Assembly (NCBI RefSeq): GCF_001440405.1
Contig: NZ_LLXX01000034.1
Coordinates: 1 to 42,364, forward strand
Reading direction: 5' to 3'
DNA length: 42,364 nucleotides
Source: Bradyrhizobium valentinum
Lineage (GTDB): Bacteria; Pseudomonadota; Alphaproteobacteria; Rhizobiales; Xanthobacteraceae
In this document: piece by piece, positions 32,732 through 40,443 of the stretch
Numbering within the stretch: position 1 is the first letter of the stretch
How the letters are laid out: each line of letters starts with the position of its first letter
Made by a program: the position numbers and the translations under genes
The notes under the pieces: generated by a model
What the model was told of the DNA's origin: nothing
The model's input: only the letters and a program-made list of their open reading frames with translations
Database searches by the model: none

Positions 32732-33354
32732 TTGGCCTTGAGGCGCGGCTTGCGAAGTTTGCCGCCGCAGGTCTCGTGGCAGAAGCACGTGACCAGGTGG
32801 TCGTTGACCATGCCGGTGGCCTGCATGAAGGCGTAGACGATGGTCGGGCCGACGAATTTGAAGCCGCGCGCGCCGAGCTCCTTTGAAATCTTGACAGAGA
32901 CCGGCGTCGACGCCGGCACGCTGGCCGTGGTCTTGAACTGGTTGACGAGGGGCTTGCCGTCGACGAAGTCCCACAGGAACTTGGAGAAGCCCGCGCCTTC
33001 TTCCATGATCTTCAGATAGGCCTTGGCGCTGTTGACGGCGCCTTCGATCTTGGCGCGGTTGCGCACGATGCCAGCATCGTTCATCAGGGCGTGAATCTTT
33101 TTAGCGTTGTAACGCGCGATCTTCTCCGGCTGGAAGTCGTCGAAGGCTTTGCGAAAATTTTCGCGCTTGCGCAAAATCGTGATCCACGACAGCCCGGCCT
33201 GGAAGCCGTCGAGGATCAGCTTCTCATAGAGCGCCCGGTCGTCATATTCGGGCACCCCCCACTCGGTGTCGTGATAGGCCATGTAGAACGGGTCTTCGCC
33301 GGGCCACGGGCACCGTATCTTGCCGTCGGGGTGCAGGCGCGCAGATTTGCTCAT
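32728..33354 (-). CDS. tag: DNA-3-methyladenine glycosylase I
   Basis: Removes 3-methyladenine from alkylated DNA. The 208-residue product has the family order: a zinc-binding N terminus (RCPWPGEDPFYMAYHDTEWGVP with Cys15 and His28), DGFQAGLSWITILRKRENF, IVRNRAKIEGAVNSAKA, GFKFVGPTIVYAFMQATGMVNDH and the C-terminal His and Cys cluster (HLVTCFCHETC) that completes the zinc site. Extra cysteines at the end beyond the usual ligands are notable. Start ATG 33354 overlaps the ygfZ stop by 4 nt and the stop overlaps the HD gene start by 4 nt, so three genes are coupled. Confidence 0.96.
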   Translation of the reverse strand: MSKSARLHPDGKIRCPWPGEDPFYMAYHDTEWGVPEYDDRALYEKLILDGFQAGLSWITILRKRENFRKAFDDFQPEKIARYNAKKIHALMNDAGIVRNRAKIEGAVNSAKAYLKIMEEGAGFSKFLWDFVDGKPLVNQFKTTASVPASTPVSVKISKELGARGFKFVGPTIVYAFMQATGMVNDHLVTCFCHETCGGKLRKPRLKAK

Positions 33355-34232
33355 GCGACGGTCTGCTTCGGTGGGGTGCGAACGTCGTTCGGGTCGGTCA
33401 GCCGGATCGCAAGGCCGCCGGCCGTCAACGAATGTCCCGCATCGAGTGCGTCCGCAACGCGGTCGATCCGGACCAGCGCGAGGCCATGGCCGCTGGCGGT
33501 CGATCCCATGGCGCCGACCTGCTTGTCGCCGCCGAGAACGGCAACGCCCGTCTCTGGCGAAAAGTCTTCGAGCGTAATCCGCACGATCCGTGTGCGCGCG
33601 GTGCCGCGATGCTGCATCCGTGACACCACCTCCTGGCCGACATAGCAGCCCTTGTCGAAGTCGACGCCGTGCAGGCGATCCATATTCGTCTCGTGCGGAA
33701 ACGCGTCGCTGTACATGAAATCGAGCCCGCCGCGCGGCACGCCCATGGCGATGCGATGGGCCTCATAGGCATCGCTGTCGACGAGATCGGCGCCGATCAG
33801 ATCGGCCACCTTCTGCTTGAGCTCTTCGGGCACGAGGATGCGCCAGCCCAGCGCCTCAAGCCGCGGATCGGCAAACGCCAGATCGGGCTTCATCGCAGGC
33901 TCGCCGTCCCATGCCGCCAGCACGCCCATGCTGCCCGAGATATTTTCCACCGCGACCTTGGCGCGCAGCTTGTAGAAGCCGAGCTTGTCGGCGAGGTTCT
34001 GCGCCAGCGCGCGGGGCGTATCGATCAGGAATCCGCCGCCATGGCCGGCCGGCGCTTCCGTGATCAGGAAGTCGGCCGTGATCTTGCCCTGCGGCGTCAG
34101 CAGCGCGCCGAACCGGCCAAGGCCGGGCTCGAGCAGCGTGATGTCTGTGGTGACGAGGCCGTTGAGGAAGCTGCGGGCATCCTCGCCGCTGACCTTGACC
34201 ACGCCCCTATCAGGAAGAAACGCTGCTTTCAT
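33351..34232 (-). CDS. ygfZ: Folate-binding YgfZ-family protein (Fe-S cluster maintenance)
   Basis: YgfZ-family proteins resemble the glycine cleavage T-protein and use folate in maintaining some Fe-S enzymes, such as MiaB. The 293-residue protein has the diagnostic motif D-KGCYVGQE around Cys196, preceded by FMYSDAFPHETNMDRLHGVDF and followed by VVSRMQHRGTARTRIVR. The N-terminal VSGEDARSFLNGLVTTDI is the common T-protein-like start. It is the first gene of the minus-strand run and overlaps tag by 4 nt. The opposite strand holds the dihydroorotase-like gene; 149 nt lie between the two starts, with no clear operator. Confidence 0.93.
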   Translation of the reverse strand: MKAAFLPDRGVVKVSGEDARSFLNGLVTTDITLLEPGLGRFGALLTPQGKITADFLITEAPAGHGGGFLIDTPRALAQNLADKLGFYKLRAKVAVENISGSMGVLAAWDGEPAMKPDLAFADPRLEALGWRILVPEELKQKVADLIGADLVDSDAYEAHRIAMGVPRGGLDFMYSDAFPHETNMDRLHGVDFDKGCYVGQEVVSRMQHRGTARTRIVRITLEDFSPETGVAVLGGDKQVGAMGSTASGHGLALVRIDRVADALDAGHSLTAGGLAIRLTDPNDVRTPPKQTVA

Positions 34233-34381
34233 AAGCTAAATCGGCCTCTTTTGACGTGTTTTTGAAGTTCCTGGGGAAACGCAGGTGACGGATATCCCAT
34301 GCGAAGTTAAGGCGCTAAAGTGCCGCCAACAAGGCCTGTGCGAAAGCCTGACGCGGGCGTCCAAGGATCTTTGAAGCTCCG

Positions 34382-35716
34382 ATGAATCAACGATTTGATA
34401 CCATTCTAAAATCCGGCACCGTGGTCAATCAGGACGGCGAGGGCATCCGCGACATCGGCATTTCCAACGGCCGGATCGCCGCGGTCGGCGGGCTGGGACA
34501 AGCCTCCGCCGCTGAGACGATCGACTGCAAGGGCCTGCACATCCTGCCCGGCGTGATGGACACGCAGGTGCATTTCCGCGAGCCGGGCCAGACGCATAAG
34601 GAAGATCTTGAAACCGGTTCGCGCAGTGCCGTGATGGGTGGCGTCACGGCTGTGTTCGAAATGCCGAACACCGATCCGCTGACCGTCACGGAAGCCAACT
34701 TCACCGACAAGGTGAAGCGCGGCCGTCACCGCATGCATTGCGACTTTGCTTTCTTCGTCGGTGGCACGCGCGAGAACGTTCAGGATCTACCTGAACTCGA
34801 ACGCGCACCGGGCTGCGCCGGCGTGAAGGTATTTATCGGCTCCTCCACCGGTGCGCTGCTGGTCGAGGATGACGAGAGCCTGCGCCGTATCTTCCAGGTG
34901 ATCCGCCGCCGTGCCGCCTTTCATGCCGAGGATGAATACCGCCTCAACGAGCGCAAGCCGCTCCGCGTCGAGGGCGATCCGCGCTCGCATCCGGTATGGC
35001 GCGACGAGACCGCGGCGCTGATGGCGACCCAGCGGCTGGTCAATCTTGCGCGCGAAACCGGAAAACGCATCCACGTCCTGCACATCTCGACCAAGCAGGA
35101 AATCGACTATCTGCGCGACCACAAGGATGTCGCCTCCTGCGAGGCGACGCCGCATCATCTCACCATGGCGGCGCCCGAATGCTACGAGCGGCTCGGTACC
35201 CGCGCGCAGATGAACCCGCCGGTGCGCTCGGCCGATCACCGCGACGGTATCTGGTACGGCATCGAGCAGGGCATCATCGACGTGCTTGGTTCCGACCACG
35301 CCCCGCATACGCTGGAGGAAAAGGCGAAAACCTATCCGGCCTCGCCCTCGGGCATGACCGGGGTGCAGACGCTGGTGCCCTTGATGCTCGACCACGTCAA
35401 TGCTGGGCGGCTGTCGCTGGCCCGTTTCGTCGATCTGACGAGCGCCGGCCCCGCGCGTCTCTACAACATCGCCTGCAAGGGCCGCATTGCGGCAGGCTAT
35501 GACGCCGACTTCACCATCGTCGATCTGAAGCGCTCTGAGACCATCACCAACAAATGGGTAGCCTCGCGCGCCGGCTGGACGCCCTATGACGGCATGCGTG
35601 TCACCGGTTGGCCTGTCGGCACATTCGTGCGCGGCAGGCGTGTGATGTGGCAGGGTGAGGTAACGACGCCTTCCACCGGCGAGCCGGTGCGGTTCCTGGA
35701 GACGCTGAAGGCGTGA
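34382..35716 (+). CDS. Dihydroorotase-family amidohydrolase with QxH metal motif
   Basis: A 444-residue TIM-barrel amidohydrolase of the dihydroorotase class I/allantoinase group. Landmarks: GLHILPGVMDTQVHFREPGQTHKEDL (50-75), VTAVFEMPNTDP, Lys149 in GVKVFIGSSTG as the possible carboxylated lysine, FHAEDE (His181), HVLHIST (His234), and the final ligand Asp305 in GSDHAPHT. Dihydroorotases normally have HxH on strand 1; here it is Gln62-Val-His64, so one of the paired-metal ligands is absent. The pyrimidine genes are not near, and rhizobia usually have pyrC next to pyrB, so this may be a second enzyme. It could still be a dihydroorotase or a related cyclic amide hydrolase. It is monocistronic and divergent from ygfZ. 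Confidence 0.9.
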   Translation: MNQRFDTILKSGTVVNQDGEGIRDIGISNGRIAAVGGLGQASAAETIDCKGLHILPGVMDTQVHFREPGQTHKEDLETGSRSAVMGGVTAVFEMPNTDPLTVTEANFTDKVKRGRHRMHCDFAFFVGGTRENVQDLPELERAPGCAGVKVFIGSSTGALLVEDDESLRRIFQVIRRRAAFHAEDEYRLNERKPLRVEGDPRSHPVWRDETAALMATQRLVNLARETGKRIHVLHISTKQEIDYLRDHKDVASCEATPHHLTMAAPECYERLGTRAQMNPPVRSADHRDGIWYGIEQGIIDVLGSDHAPHTLEEKAKTYPASPSGMTGVQTLVPLMLDHVNAGRLSLARFVDLTSAGPARLYNIACKGRIAAGYDADFTIVDLKRSETITNKWVASRAGWTPYDGMRVTGWPVGTFVRGRRVMWQGEVTTPSTGEPVRFLETLKA

Positions 35717-35761
35717 GAGTTTCTGCTGTGCTAGGGGCGCGGCGTCGCGCCAACCATAGTC

Positions 35762-35863
35762 GTCGTCACCCGCGAAGGCGGGTGATCCAGTATTCCAGAG
35801 ACGATAGCGATTGAATCGAGAAGCCACGGCGTACTGGGTCGCCCGGTCAAGCCGGGCGATGAC
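35762..35863. repeat. Dispersed repeat, type B, copy 2
   Basis: A 102-bp element with the left hairpin TCACCCGC-GAAG-GCGGGTGA and the shared segments GTATTCCAGAGACG and GGCGTACTGG of copy 1 (9352-9452). Its right hairpin differs: CGCCCGG-TCAA-GCCGGGCG. It lies 45 nt after the dihydroorotase-like stop and 13 nt before the end of the convergent 88-aa gene. Confidence 0.8.
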
Positions 35864-35875
35864 ATTTGTGCAAGT

Positions 35876-36142
35876 TCATTGCTTCGCCAGCGACAGCGAA
35901 AACTCGCCGTTGCGCACGCGAGCCGAGAGACCTTCTGCGAATTTCGCTACCGCGTCCTCGCCATAGGTCGAGACCAGTTCGGCCAGCGCCGTGAACAGGC
36001 TCGCCTGTGCGAGGCAGTCGCCATCGACGCCCTCGTGCCGCGCTTCCGCCCAGGCCTCGTTGAGGTAGCACAGGGCAGTCTGCTTCTGTTCGTGATCGGG
36101 AAGCGGGTCGCGGGCGATCGAGAAGGAGGCTGGGCGGCTCAT
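35876..36142 (-). CDS. Conserved small protein, 88 aa, function unknown
   Basis: An 88-residue soluble protein from ATG 36142; a TTG three codons upstream is less likely. It is mainly helical: QKQTALCYLNEAWAEARHEGVDGDCLAQASLFTALAELVSTYGEDAVAKFAEGLSARV reads as two or three amphipathic helices with conserved-looking Asp/Gly turns. I recognise no family, though similar short proteins occur in rhizobia. It ends beside repeat B copy 2. The 150 nt between it and the HAD gene holds nothing I can identify. Confidence 0.7.
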   Translation of the reverse strand: MSRPASFSIARDPLPDHEQKQTALCYLNEAWAEARHEGVDGDCLAQASLFTALAELVSTYGEDAVAKFAEGLSARVRNGEFSLSLAKQ

Positions 36143-36293
36143 GAAGCTCAACGAAATCTGCGCGCGAACCAGGGCGGATCGCAGCCTAACGCGATAAGCT
36201 GTAGCATGCGCCGCGAGCCCGCCTAGGCCACATCTTTAAGAAGGGTTAACGGCGCTGCCGAATTTCAGGCGGTGCCAAAAATTCCCGCTCGTT

Positions 36294-36932
36294 TCACGTA
36301 ATGCAACCGAGGATCGCGCCCGGAGTAGCGCAAATATGGTGCGCGCCGGCCTCTAGCAACTCGTCCCGGCTGCCGTAGCCGTACAGCACGCCGATGCCCT
36401 TCATGCCGTTGTTTTTCGCGCCGACCATGTCGTGGCTACGGTCGCCGATCATCAGGGTTTTGGCCGGATCGACCGACGTCTCCTTCAGCGCGTATTCCAG
36501 CAGATGCGACTTGTCCGCGCGCGTGCCGTCGAGCTCGGCACCGAACACGCGCTCGAAATGGCTGCGCAGGCCGAAATGGTCGATAATGCGGTCGGCGAAC
36601 ACGTGCGCCTTGCTTGTGGCGACGAACAGCCGGTGGCCGGAAGCGCATAGCGACGTCAGCACCTCGCTGATGCCGTCGTAGACGCCGTTCTCATACAGGC
36701 CGATGTCGGAAAATCGCTCGCGGTAGAGAGCCACCGCGCGATCGGCGGCGTGATCGCCGCCAAGCAATTGCACGAAGCTCGCGCGCAGCGGCGGGCCGAT
36801 GCACCAGGTCAGTTCGTCCGCGGTCGGAATTGTATGATGATCGAGCTTTTGCAGCGCGTATTGGATCGAGCGGGTGATGCCCAGCTTGGGGTCCGTCAGC
36901 GTTCCGTCGAGGTCGAAATAGATTGCGTCCAT
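36294..36932 (-). CDS. HAD-superfamily phosphatase, phosphoglycolate-phosphatase-like
   Basis: A 212-residue HAD hydrolase. Motif I is YFDLDGTLTD with the nucleophile Asp, motif II is FVATSK, motif III Lys is in RADKSHLLEYAL, and motif IV is MIGDRSHDMVGAK. The cap (about 20-85) is the small helical type found in Gph, PpaX and 5'-nucleotidase-like members. Substrate is unclear: phosphoglycolate, a nucleotide or another small phosphate. It is 6 nt after the TIGR02301 gene, so it is the last member of a Nudix-TIGR02301-HAD transcript. Confidence 0.9.
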   Translation of the reverse strand: MDAIYFDLDGTLTDPKLGITRSIQYALQKLDHHTIPTADELTWCIGPPLRASFVQLLGGDHAADRAVALYRERFSDIGLYENGVYDGISEVLTSLCASGHRLFVATSKAHVFADRIIDHFGLRSHFERVFGAELDGTRADKSHLLEYALKETSVDPAKTLMIGDRSHDMVGAKNNGMKGIGVLYGYGSRDELLEAGAHHICATPGAILGCIT

Positions 36933-36938
36933 GGTTGC

Positions 36939-37316
36939 CTAGTTCGCGTAGCGCGCGGTGAGGTCGCGCGAGATCTTTGAACCTTCCTCGATATATCGGC
37001 GGATCGCGACCGAAGCGGCCGGCGTGCAGGTCCGGTAGGTCTGCTGAAAGCCGTTATAGCCGCGGTTGAAGCCGGCGATCATGCGGGCGCGGCGGTCGCC
37101 CGACGGGGTTTCGGCGTCGATCAGCGCCTGCATTTCGTTGCGCCATTTCGCCCCTTCATTGGCGCCGCAAATGCCCCGGAGATAGTGCAGGGTGCCGAGT
37201 ATCTCGGCCAGCCGCTGCAGTTCGCCGTCAAACGGCGCGGCGGCATCCTGGGCCCGCACGGGGGCCACATGGCATGCCGAGATGAGGATGAGGGCGGCGA
37301 GGGCGTGCTTGAGCAT
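36939..37316 (-). CDS. TIGR02301 secreted protein
   Basis: A 125-residue exported protein. The signal peptide is MLKHALAALILISACHVAPVRAQ, with cleavage likely at VRA-Q. The mature part fits TIGR02301, an alphaproteobacterial family of unknown function: QRLAEILGTLHYLRGICGANEG, then WRNEMQALIDAE, RRARMIAGFNRGYNGFQQTYRTCTPAA, with two cysteines (GIC and RTC) that may pair. It lies 60 nt after the Nudix gene and 6 nt before the HAD gene. Confidence 0.9.
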   Translation of the reverse strand: MLKHALAALILISACHVAPVRAQDAAAPFDGELQRLAEILGTLHYLRGICGANEGAKWRNEMQALIDAETPSGDRRARMIAGFNRGYNGFQQTYRTCTPAASVAIRRYIEEGSKISRDLTARYAN

Positions 37317-37376
37317 TGGGGCCGATATGCCCCCTCAAGACGCCCGAGGCAAGGCGTGAAGCCCTGGAACGACCGC

Positions 37377-37796
37377 CTAGACCAGCTTCCGGGCGGCCTC
37401 GATGACCTCCAGGAGGCCGCCGGTGACCTTGAGATCGCCAAGCCCATCCGGCGCCAGCCATTTGAAATCGTCGTGCTCGTCGTTCAGGACCGGCTCCCCG
37501 CCCGCCCAGCGGGTCGCGAACGACATGATCACGTAATGCCCGCCGCCAGAGGTCCCGGGCAGCACTTCGCGCCAGCCTGCCAGGCTCAAAATCTCGATTC
37601 TTAGGCCCGTTTCCTCGTCCACCTCGCGGTGGAGCGCGCTGTGCAGGGATTCGCCGAATTCGACCCGGCCGCCGGGGAACGAGTAAAAACCCTTGCCCGG
37701 CGAGCGGGCGCGGCGGACCAGGAGGACCTTGCCGTCGCGGAAGATCGCGCCGCTGACGGCGAGCTCGGGGCGGGTCGGCTGAACTGGGGAAGCCAA
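37377..37796 (-). CDS. Nudix hydrolase (NTP/NDP-X type)
   Basis: A 139-residue Nudix protein. The Nudix box is GGRVEFGESLHSALHREVDEETGL, with all catalytic Glu and the RE-x-x-EE-x-G core. The front FRDGKVLLVRRARSPGKGFYSFPGG and the ending HDDFKWLAPDGL are typical of small NTP pyrophosphatases of the ADP-ribose/NDP-sugar or MutT-like groups; the substrate cannot be chosen. The start is a TTG at 37796 without a clear ribosome site; the frame stays open upstream with no ATG or GTG, so the N terminus is uncertain. It heads a three-gene minus run. Confidence 0.9.
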   Translation of the reverse strand: MASPVQPTRPELAVSGAIFRDGKVLLVRRARSPGKGFYSFPGGRVEFGESLHSALHREVDEETGLRIEILSLAGWREVLPGTSGGGHYVIMSFATRWAGGEPVLNDEHDDFKWLAPDGLGDLKVTGGLLEVIEAARKLV

Positions 37797-37895
37797 GGGG
37801 TGATCCAGGTAAGCAGGGAACTTGCGGTGGAAGCGATCATGCCCGATCGGCCCGCGCAGGTCTAATGCGGCAGGGTGGCGTGAAGCGGGAGGCTG

Positions 37896-38408
37896 TTAGT
37901 TCGACATCACCGCTTCGACGTCGACCTCGGCGTTACCGTTGATGATGCCGCCAGCCAGCGCCACCAGCGGCTTGACCCAGGCGGTGGCCTGCTCGGCCAG
38001 CGTGGCGCGGGTCCTGTCCTGCTGGGCTTCGCGCATCGCCTTGCCCACCGCGGTCAGGATCGAGGTCATGGTCGCAGTGAGATGGTCGAAATTGGCACGG
38101 ACCTTAGGGTCGGCACATTCATAGGCCTCGATCGCGAGGTCGCGGGCCTTGAAGTTGGAGGCCCAAAAATGCTCGGCGTAGGACAGCGGAGTCCAGGTGA
38201 GGAAATCCTCAGCGCATTCCGGCATGTCCGGAACCATTTCGAGCAGCATGATGGCTTCGTTGAAATGATTCAGGTAGTCGGTGGCGAGCCCGGTGCGCGG
38301 ATTGATGTTGGCGGCGCGCAACTGCTCCGCGCGGGCCTCGTCTATACGGCCCGTCGGTGGCGGCATCGGAAAATCGGATTGCAATTGGGTGGCGGCCGTG
38401 GAGGTCAT
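37896..38408 (-). CDS. Conserved protein of unknown function, 170 aa
   Basis: A 170-residue soluble, acidic, largely helical protein from ATG 38408; the first ATG at 38426 would put the start codon inside a 21-bp dyad, and the later one keeps a plausible GGGACAG ribosome site. The N terminus is Pro-rich (FPMPPPTGRIDEARAEQLRAANINPRTGLATDYLNHFNEAIMLLEMVPDMPECAEDFL), the rest reads as four helices, including YAEHFWASNFKARDLAIEAYE. No family is recognised, although the repeated Asn-Pro and YLNHF features look conserved. It is divergent from the SRAP gene. Confidence 0.8.
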   Translation of the reverse strand: MTSTAATQLQSDFPMPPPTGRIDEARAEQLRAANINPRTGLATDYLNHFNEAIMLLEMVPDMPECAEDFLTWTPLSYAEHFWASNFKARDLAIEAYECADPKVRANFDHLTATMTSILTAVGKAMREAQQDRTRATLAEQATAWVKPLVALAGGIINGNAEVDVEAVMSN

Positions 38409-38417
38409 CTGTCCCAC

Positions 38418-38438
38418 TGTTAACATCTGGGGTTAACA
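38418..38438. promoter_or_regulatory. Inverted repeat between the 170-aa gene and the SRAP gene
   Basis: TGTTAAC, seven bases, GTTAACA: a perfect dyad with 7-bp arms, spaced like an operator. It lies ten nt before the 38408 start and 33 nt before the SRAP ATG, in a 62-nt divergent gap. It does not match the alphaproteobacterial LexA box (GTTC-N7-GTTC); the spacing and bases differ. Confidence 0.45.
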
Positions 38439-38470
38439 GCCATTAAACGGCGGCTTATCTTGGTCAGATA

Positions 38471-39238
38471 ATGTGCGGACGTTTCGTCATTACCTCGCCG
38501 CCGGCGGCGCTTCGGCAGATATTCGGCTATATCGAGCAGCCCAATTTCCCGCCGCGGTATAATATCGCGCCTAGTCAGCCCGTTCCGGTTGTCCTCCTGG
38601 AAAATGGCGGTCGCCACTTCCGGCTGATGCGCTGGGGACTGGTGCCCTCGTGGGTGAAGGATCCCCGTAAATTCACGCTTCTGATCAATGCGCGTTCCGA
38701 GACGGTTCTCGATAAGCCTGCCTTCAAATATGCCATCAAGCGGCGGCGCTGCCTGATTCCGGCGGACGGATATTACGAATGGCAGGATGCCGGCGGCCGC
38801 AAGCGGCCGTTCTTCATCCATCGCCGCGACGGCCGGCCGGTCGGCTTTGCCGCGCTCGCGGAGACCTGGATGGGGCCGAACGGCGAGGAGACCGACAGCG
38901 TCGCCATCGTCACCGCGCCGGCCAGCCGCGACCTTGCCACGCTGCATGACCGCGTGCCGGTGACGATCGCGCCTGAGGAATTCGAGCGCTGGCTCGACGG
39001 GCGCACCCACGACGCCGAGGATGTGATGCCGCTGCTGCGCGGGCCGACTGAGGGCGAGTTCGCGTGGCACGAAATTTCCACCCGCGTCAATCGCGTGGTC
39101 AATGACGACGAGCAACTGCTGTTGCCGATCACGGACGAGGAGCGCGCGGCGGAGGAGCCGAAGCCTGCCAAGCGTGCTGCGCCGCGCAAGGCGGCATCGG
39201 TGGTGCCGGAGGATGACGGGCAGGGCTCGTTGTTTTGA
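38471..39238 (+). CDS. SOS response-associated peptidase, SRAP/YedK/HMCES family
   Basis: SRAP proteins shield abasic sites in single-stranded DNA by forming a DNA-protein cross-link through Cys2. Here Cys2 is in place after removal of Met1 (MCGRFVITS). Also present are the Asn/Arg element FPPRYNIAPSQPVPVV, the conserved YYEW, and HDRVPVTI with the active-site His. The 255-residue protein has a Lys/Ala-rich tail (EEPKPAKRAAPRKAASVVPEDDGQGSLF) ending in GQGSLF; C-terminal QxSLF-like ends can bind the sliding clamp, so this is an attractive but unproven reading. It is alone on its strand; LexA control is not evident. Confidence 0.95.
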   Translation: MCGRFVITSPPAALRQIFGYIEQPNFPPRYNIAPSQPVPVVLLENGGRHFRLMRWGLVPSWVKDPRKFTLLINARSETVLDKPAFKYAIKRRRCLIPADGYYEWQDAGGRKRPFFIHRRDGRPVGFAALAETWMGPNGEETDSVAIVTAPASRDLATLHDRVPVTIAPEEFERWLDGRTHDAEDVMPLLRGPTEGEFAWHEISTRVNRVVNDDEQLLLPITDEERAAEEPKPAKRAAPRKAASVVPEDDGQGSLF

Positions 39239-39272
39239 GGGGGATTCAATCTCGTTCTCTCGCAATGTCGCA

Positions 39273-39369
39273 CCTCATCCTGAGGAGCCGCGTAGCGGCG
39301 TCTCGAAGGATTGAGGCCACCAGCCGGGCCTCATGGTTCGAGACGCGCTACGCGCTCCTCACCATGAGG
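39273..39369. repeat. Dispersed long-hairpin repeat, type A, copy 3
   Basis: A 97-bp copy in near-perfect form: CCTCATCCTGAGGAG, CGCGTAGCGGCGTCTCGAAGG on the left; TTCGAGACGCGCTACGCG, CTCCTCACCATGAGG on the right, around a centre with GAGGCC/GGCCTC. It lies between the convergent stops of SRAP and the Nudix gene. Confidence 0.85.
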
Positions 39370-39390
39370 AGTTGACGCTTGCCTTGGTCC

Positions 39391-39972
39391 TCACCGGAAA
39401 ATATGCAGCGCCGCGTATTGCAGCAGCATGATGGTCTTGGCGTCGGCGATGCGGCCGTCTGAAATCATGGCGAGCGCGGAGTCGATCGCCAGTTCCAGCA
39501 CTTCGATGTCTTCGCCTTCCTCGGCGATGCCGCCGCCGCTATTGATGCGCATCGCTGCTTCGTATTCGGCGACGAAAAAGTGCAGCTTCTCCGTGACCGA
39601 GCCCGGGCTCATGAAGGCCTCGAACACCTTGCGCACATCGTGAAGCCGATAGCCGATTTCCTCTTCCGCTTCCGCGCGAATCCGCTTCTCGGGAGTCTCG
39701 TCGTCGAGCATGCCGGCGGCGGCCTCGATCAGAAGATCGTCATGACCGGCAAGGTAGGCCGGCAGGCGGAACTGCCGCGTCAGCACGACGGTGCGGTTTG
39801 CGACATTGTACGGCAACAGCGTCGCGGCATGACCACGGTCGAAGACTTCCCGCTTCTGCGTCTGCCATTCGCCGTTGCCGCGGCGATAGTCGAACTCGAC
39901 TTCGCTCAACCGATAGTGCCGGTCGGAGAGCACGCTGACGTTCTTGACGCGGACACGATCGGAGATGGTCAT
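39391..39972 (-). CDS. Nudix hydrolase, NudK (GDP-mannose pyrophosphatase)-like
   Basis: A 193-residue Nudix enzyme. It opens with a strand-rich N-terminal half (RVRVKNVSVLSDRHYRLSEVEFDYRR, VFDRGHAATLLPYNVANRTVVLTRQFRLPAY), as in ADP-ribose and GDP-mannose pyrophosphatases. The box is AAAGMLDDETPEKRIRAEAEEEIGY with the core Glu residues, and CPGSV-like GSVTEKLHFFVAEYE follows. NudK-type enzymes hydrolyse GDP-sugars or ADP-ribose. The RE of the box is AE here. It follows the GNAT gene by 9 nt as the last gene of a four-gene minus run, and converges on SRAP across repeat A copy 3. Confidence 0.92.
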   Translation of the reverse strand: MTISDRVRVKNVSVLSDRHYRLSEVEFDYRRGNGEWQTQKREVFDRGHAATLLPYNVANRTVVLTRQFRLPAYLAGHDDLLIEAAAGMLDDETPEKRIRAEAEEEIGYRLHDVRKVFEAFMSPGSVTEKLHFFVAEYEAAMRINSGGGIAEEGEDIEVLELAIDSALAMISDGRIADAKTIMLLQYAALHIFR

Positions 39973-39981
39973 GGAAATCCT

Positions 39982-40443
39982 TCAGCTCGGCGGCTCGCGG
40001 CCGTCGAGCCATTTGGTGAAAAACAGGATCTGCTGCTCGCCGAAGCCGATCGACTGGTAGAACGCAGCGACGCCAGAGTTTTCCGGCCGCACCAGCAATT
40101 GCAGCTTGGGAACGCCGGCCGCGCGCAGCCAGTCCTCGGCCGCATTCATGATGGCGCGGCCATAACCTTTGGCGCGGAGGGTAGGATCGGTGGCGACGTA
40201 ATAGACCCAGCCGCGATGGCCGTCATGGCCGACCATCGCGGTCGCCACGATCGCATTATCGTCGCGGCCGATCAGCACGGTTGAGTGCGGCCCGCGCCGG
40301 GCGAGCGCGATGTCGGCAGCCGGATCGTTCCACGGCCGCGTCAGGCCGCAGGCCTGCCACAGCGCGATCACGGTGGGGACGTCGGCATCCGCGATGTCGG
40401 CGATGGCGAGCATGGGAATAGGCTTCGTCGCTGATACGGTCAC
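39982..40443 (-). CDS. GNAT-family N-acetyltransferase
   Basis: A 153-residue GNAT protein. The acetyl-CoA loop is ATDPTLRAKGYGRAIM (about 86-101), with LQLLVRPENSGVAAFYQSIGF as the C-terminal signature. The LWQACGLTRPWNDP opening is typical of the YpeA group, which includes members of unknown acceptor. The start is GTG 40443, four nt overlapping the stop of the FAD dehydrogenase gene (GTGA), so the genes are translationally coupled. Acceptor unknown; RimI-like ribosomal targets are one possibility. Confidence 0.92.
   Translation of the reverse strand: MTVSATKPIPMLAIADIADADVPTVIALWQACGLTRPWNDPAADIALARRGPHSTVLIGRDDNAIVATAMVGHDGHRGWVYYVATDPTLRAKGYGRAIMNAAEDWLRAAGVPKLQLLVRPENSGVAAFYQSIGFGEQQILFFTKWLDGREPPS

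Noticed and set aside
32732..32974. Upstream extension of the HD phosphohydrolase frame
   Set aside because: The extra 81 residues are the out-of-frame reading of tag (Arg/Gln-rich); the ATG in the ATGA overlap is the normal start.
38400..38470. LexA box before the SRAP gene
   Set aside because: The GTTAAC copies are 13 nt apart and are not GTTC-N7-GTTC; no alphaproteobacterial SOS box is present.
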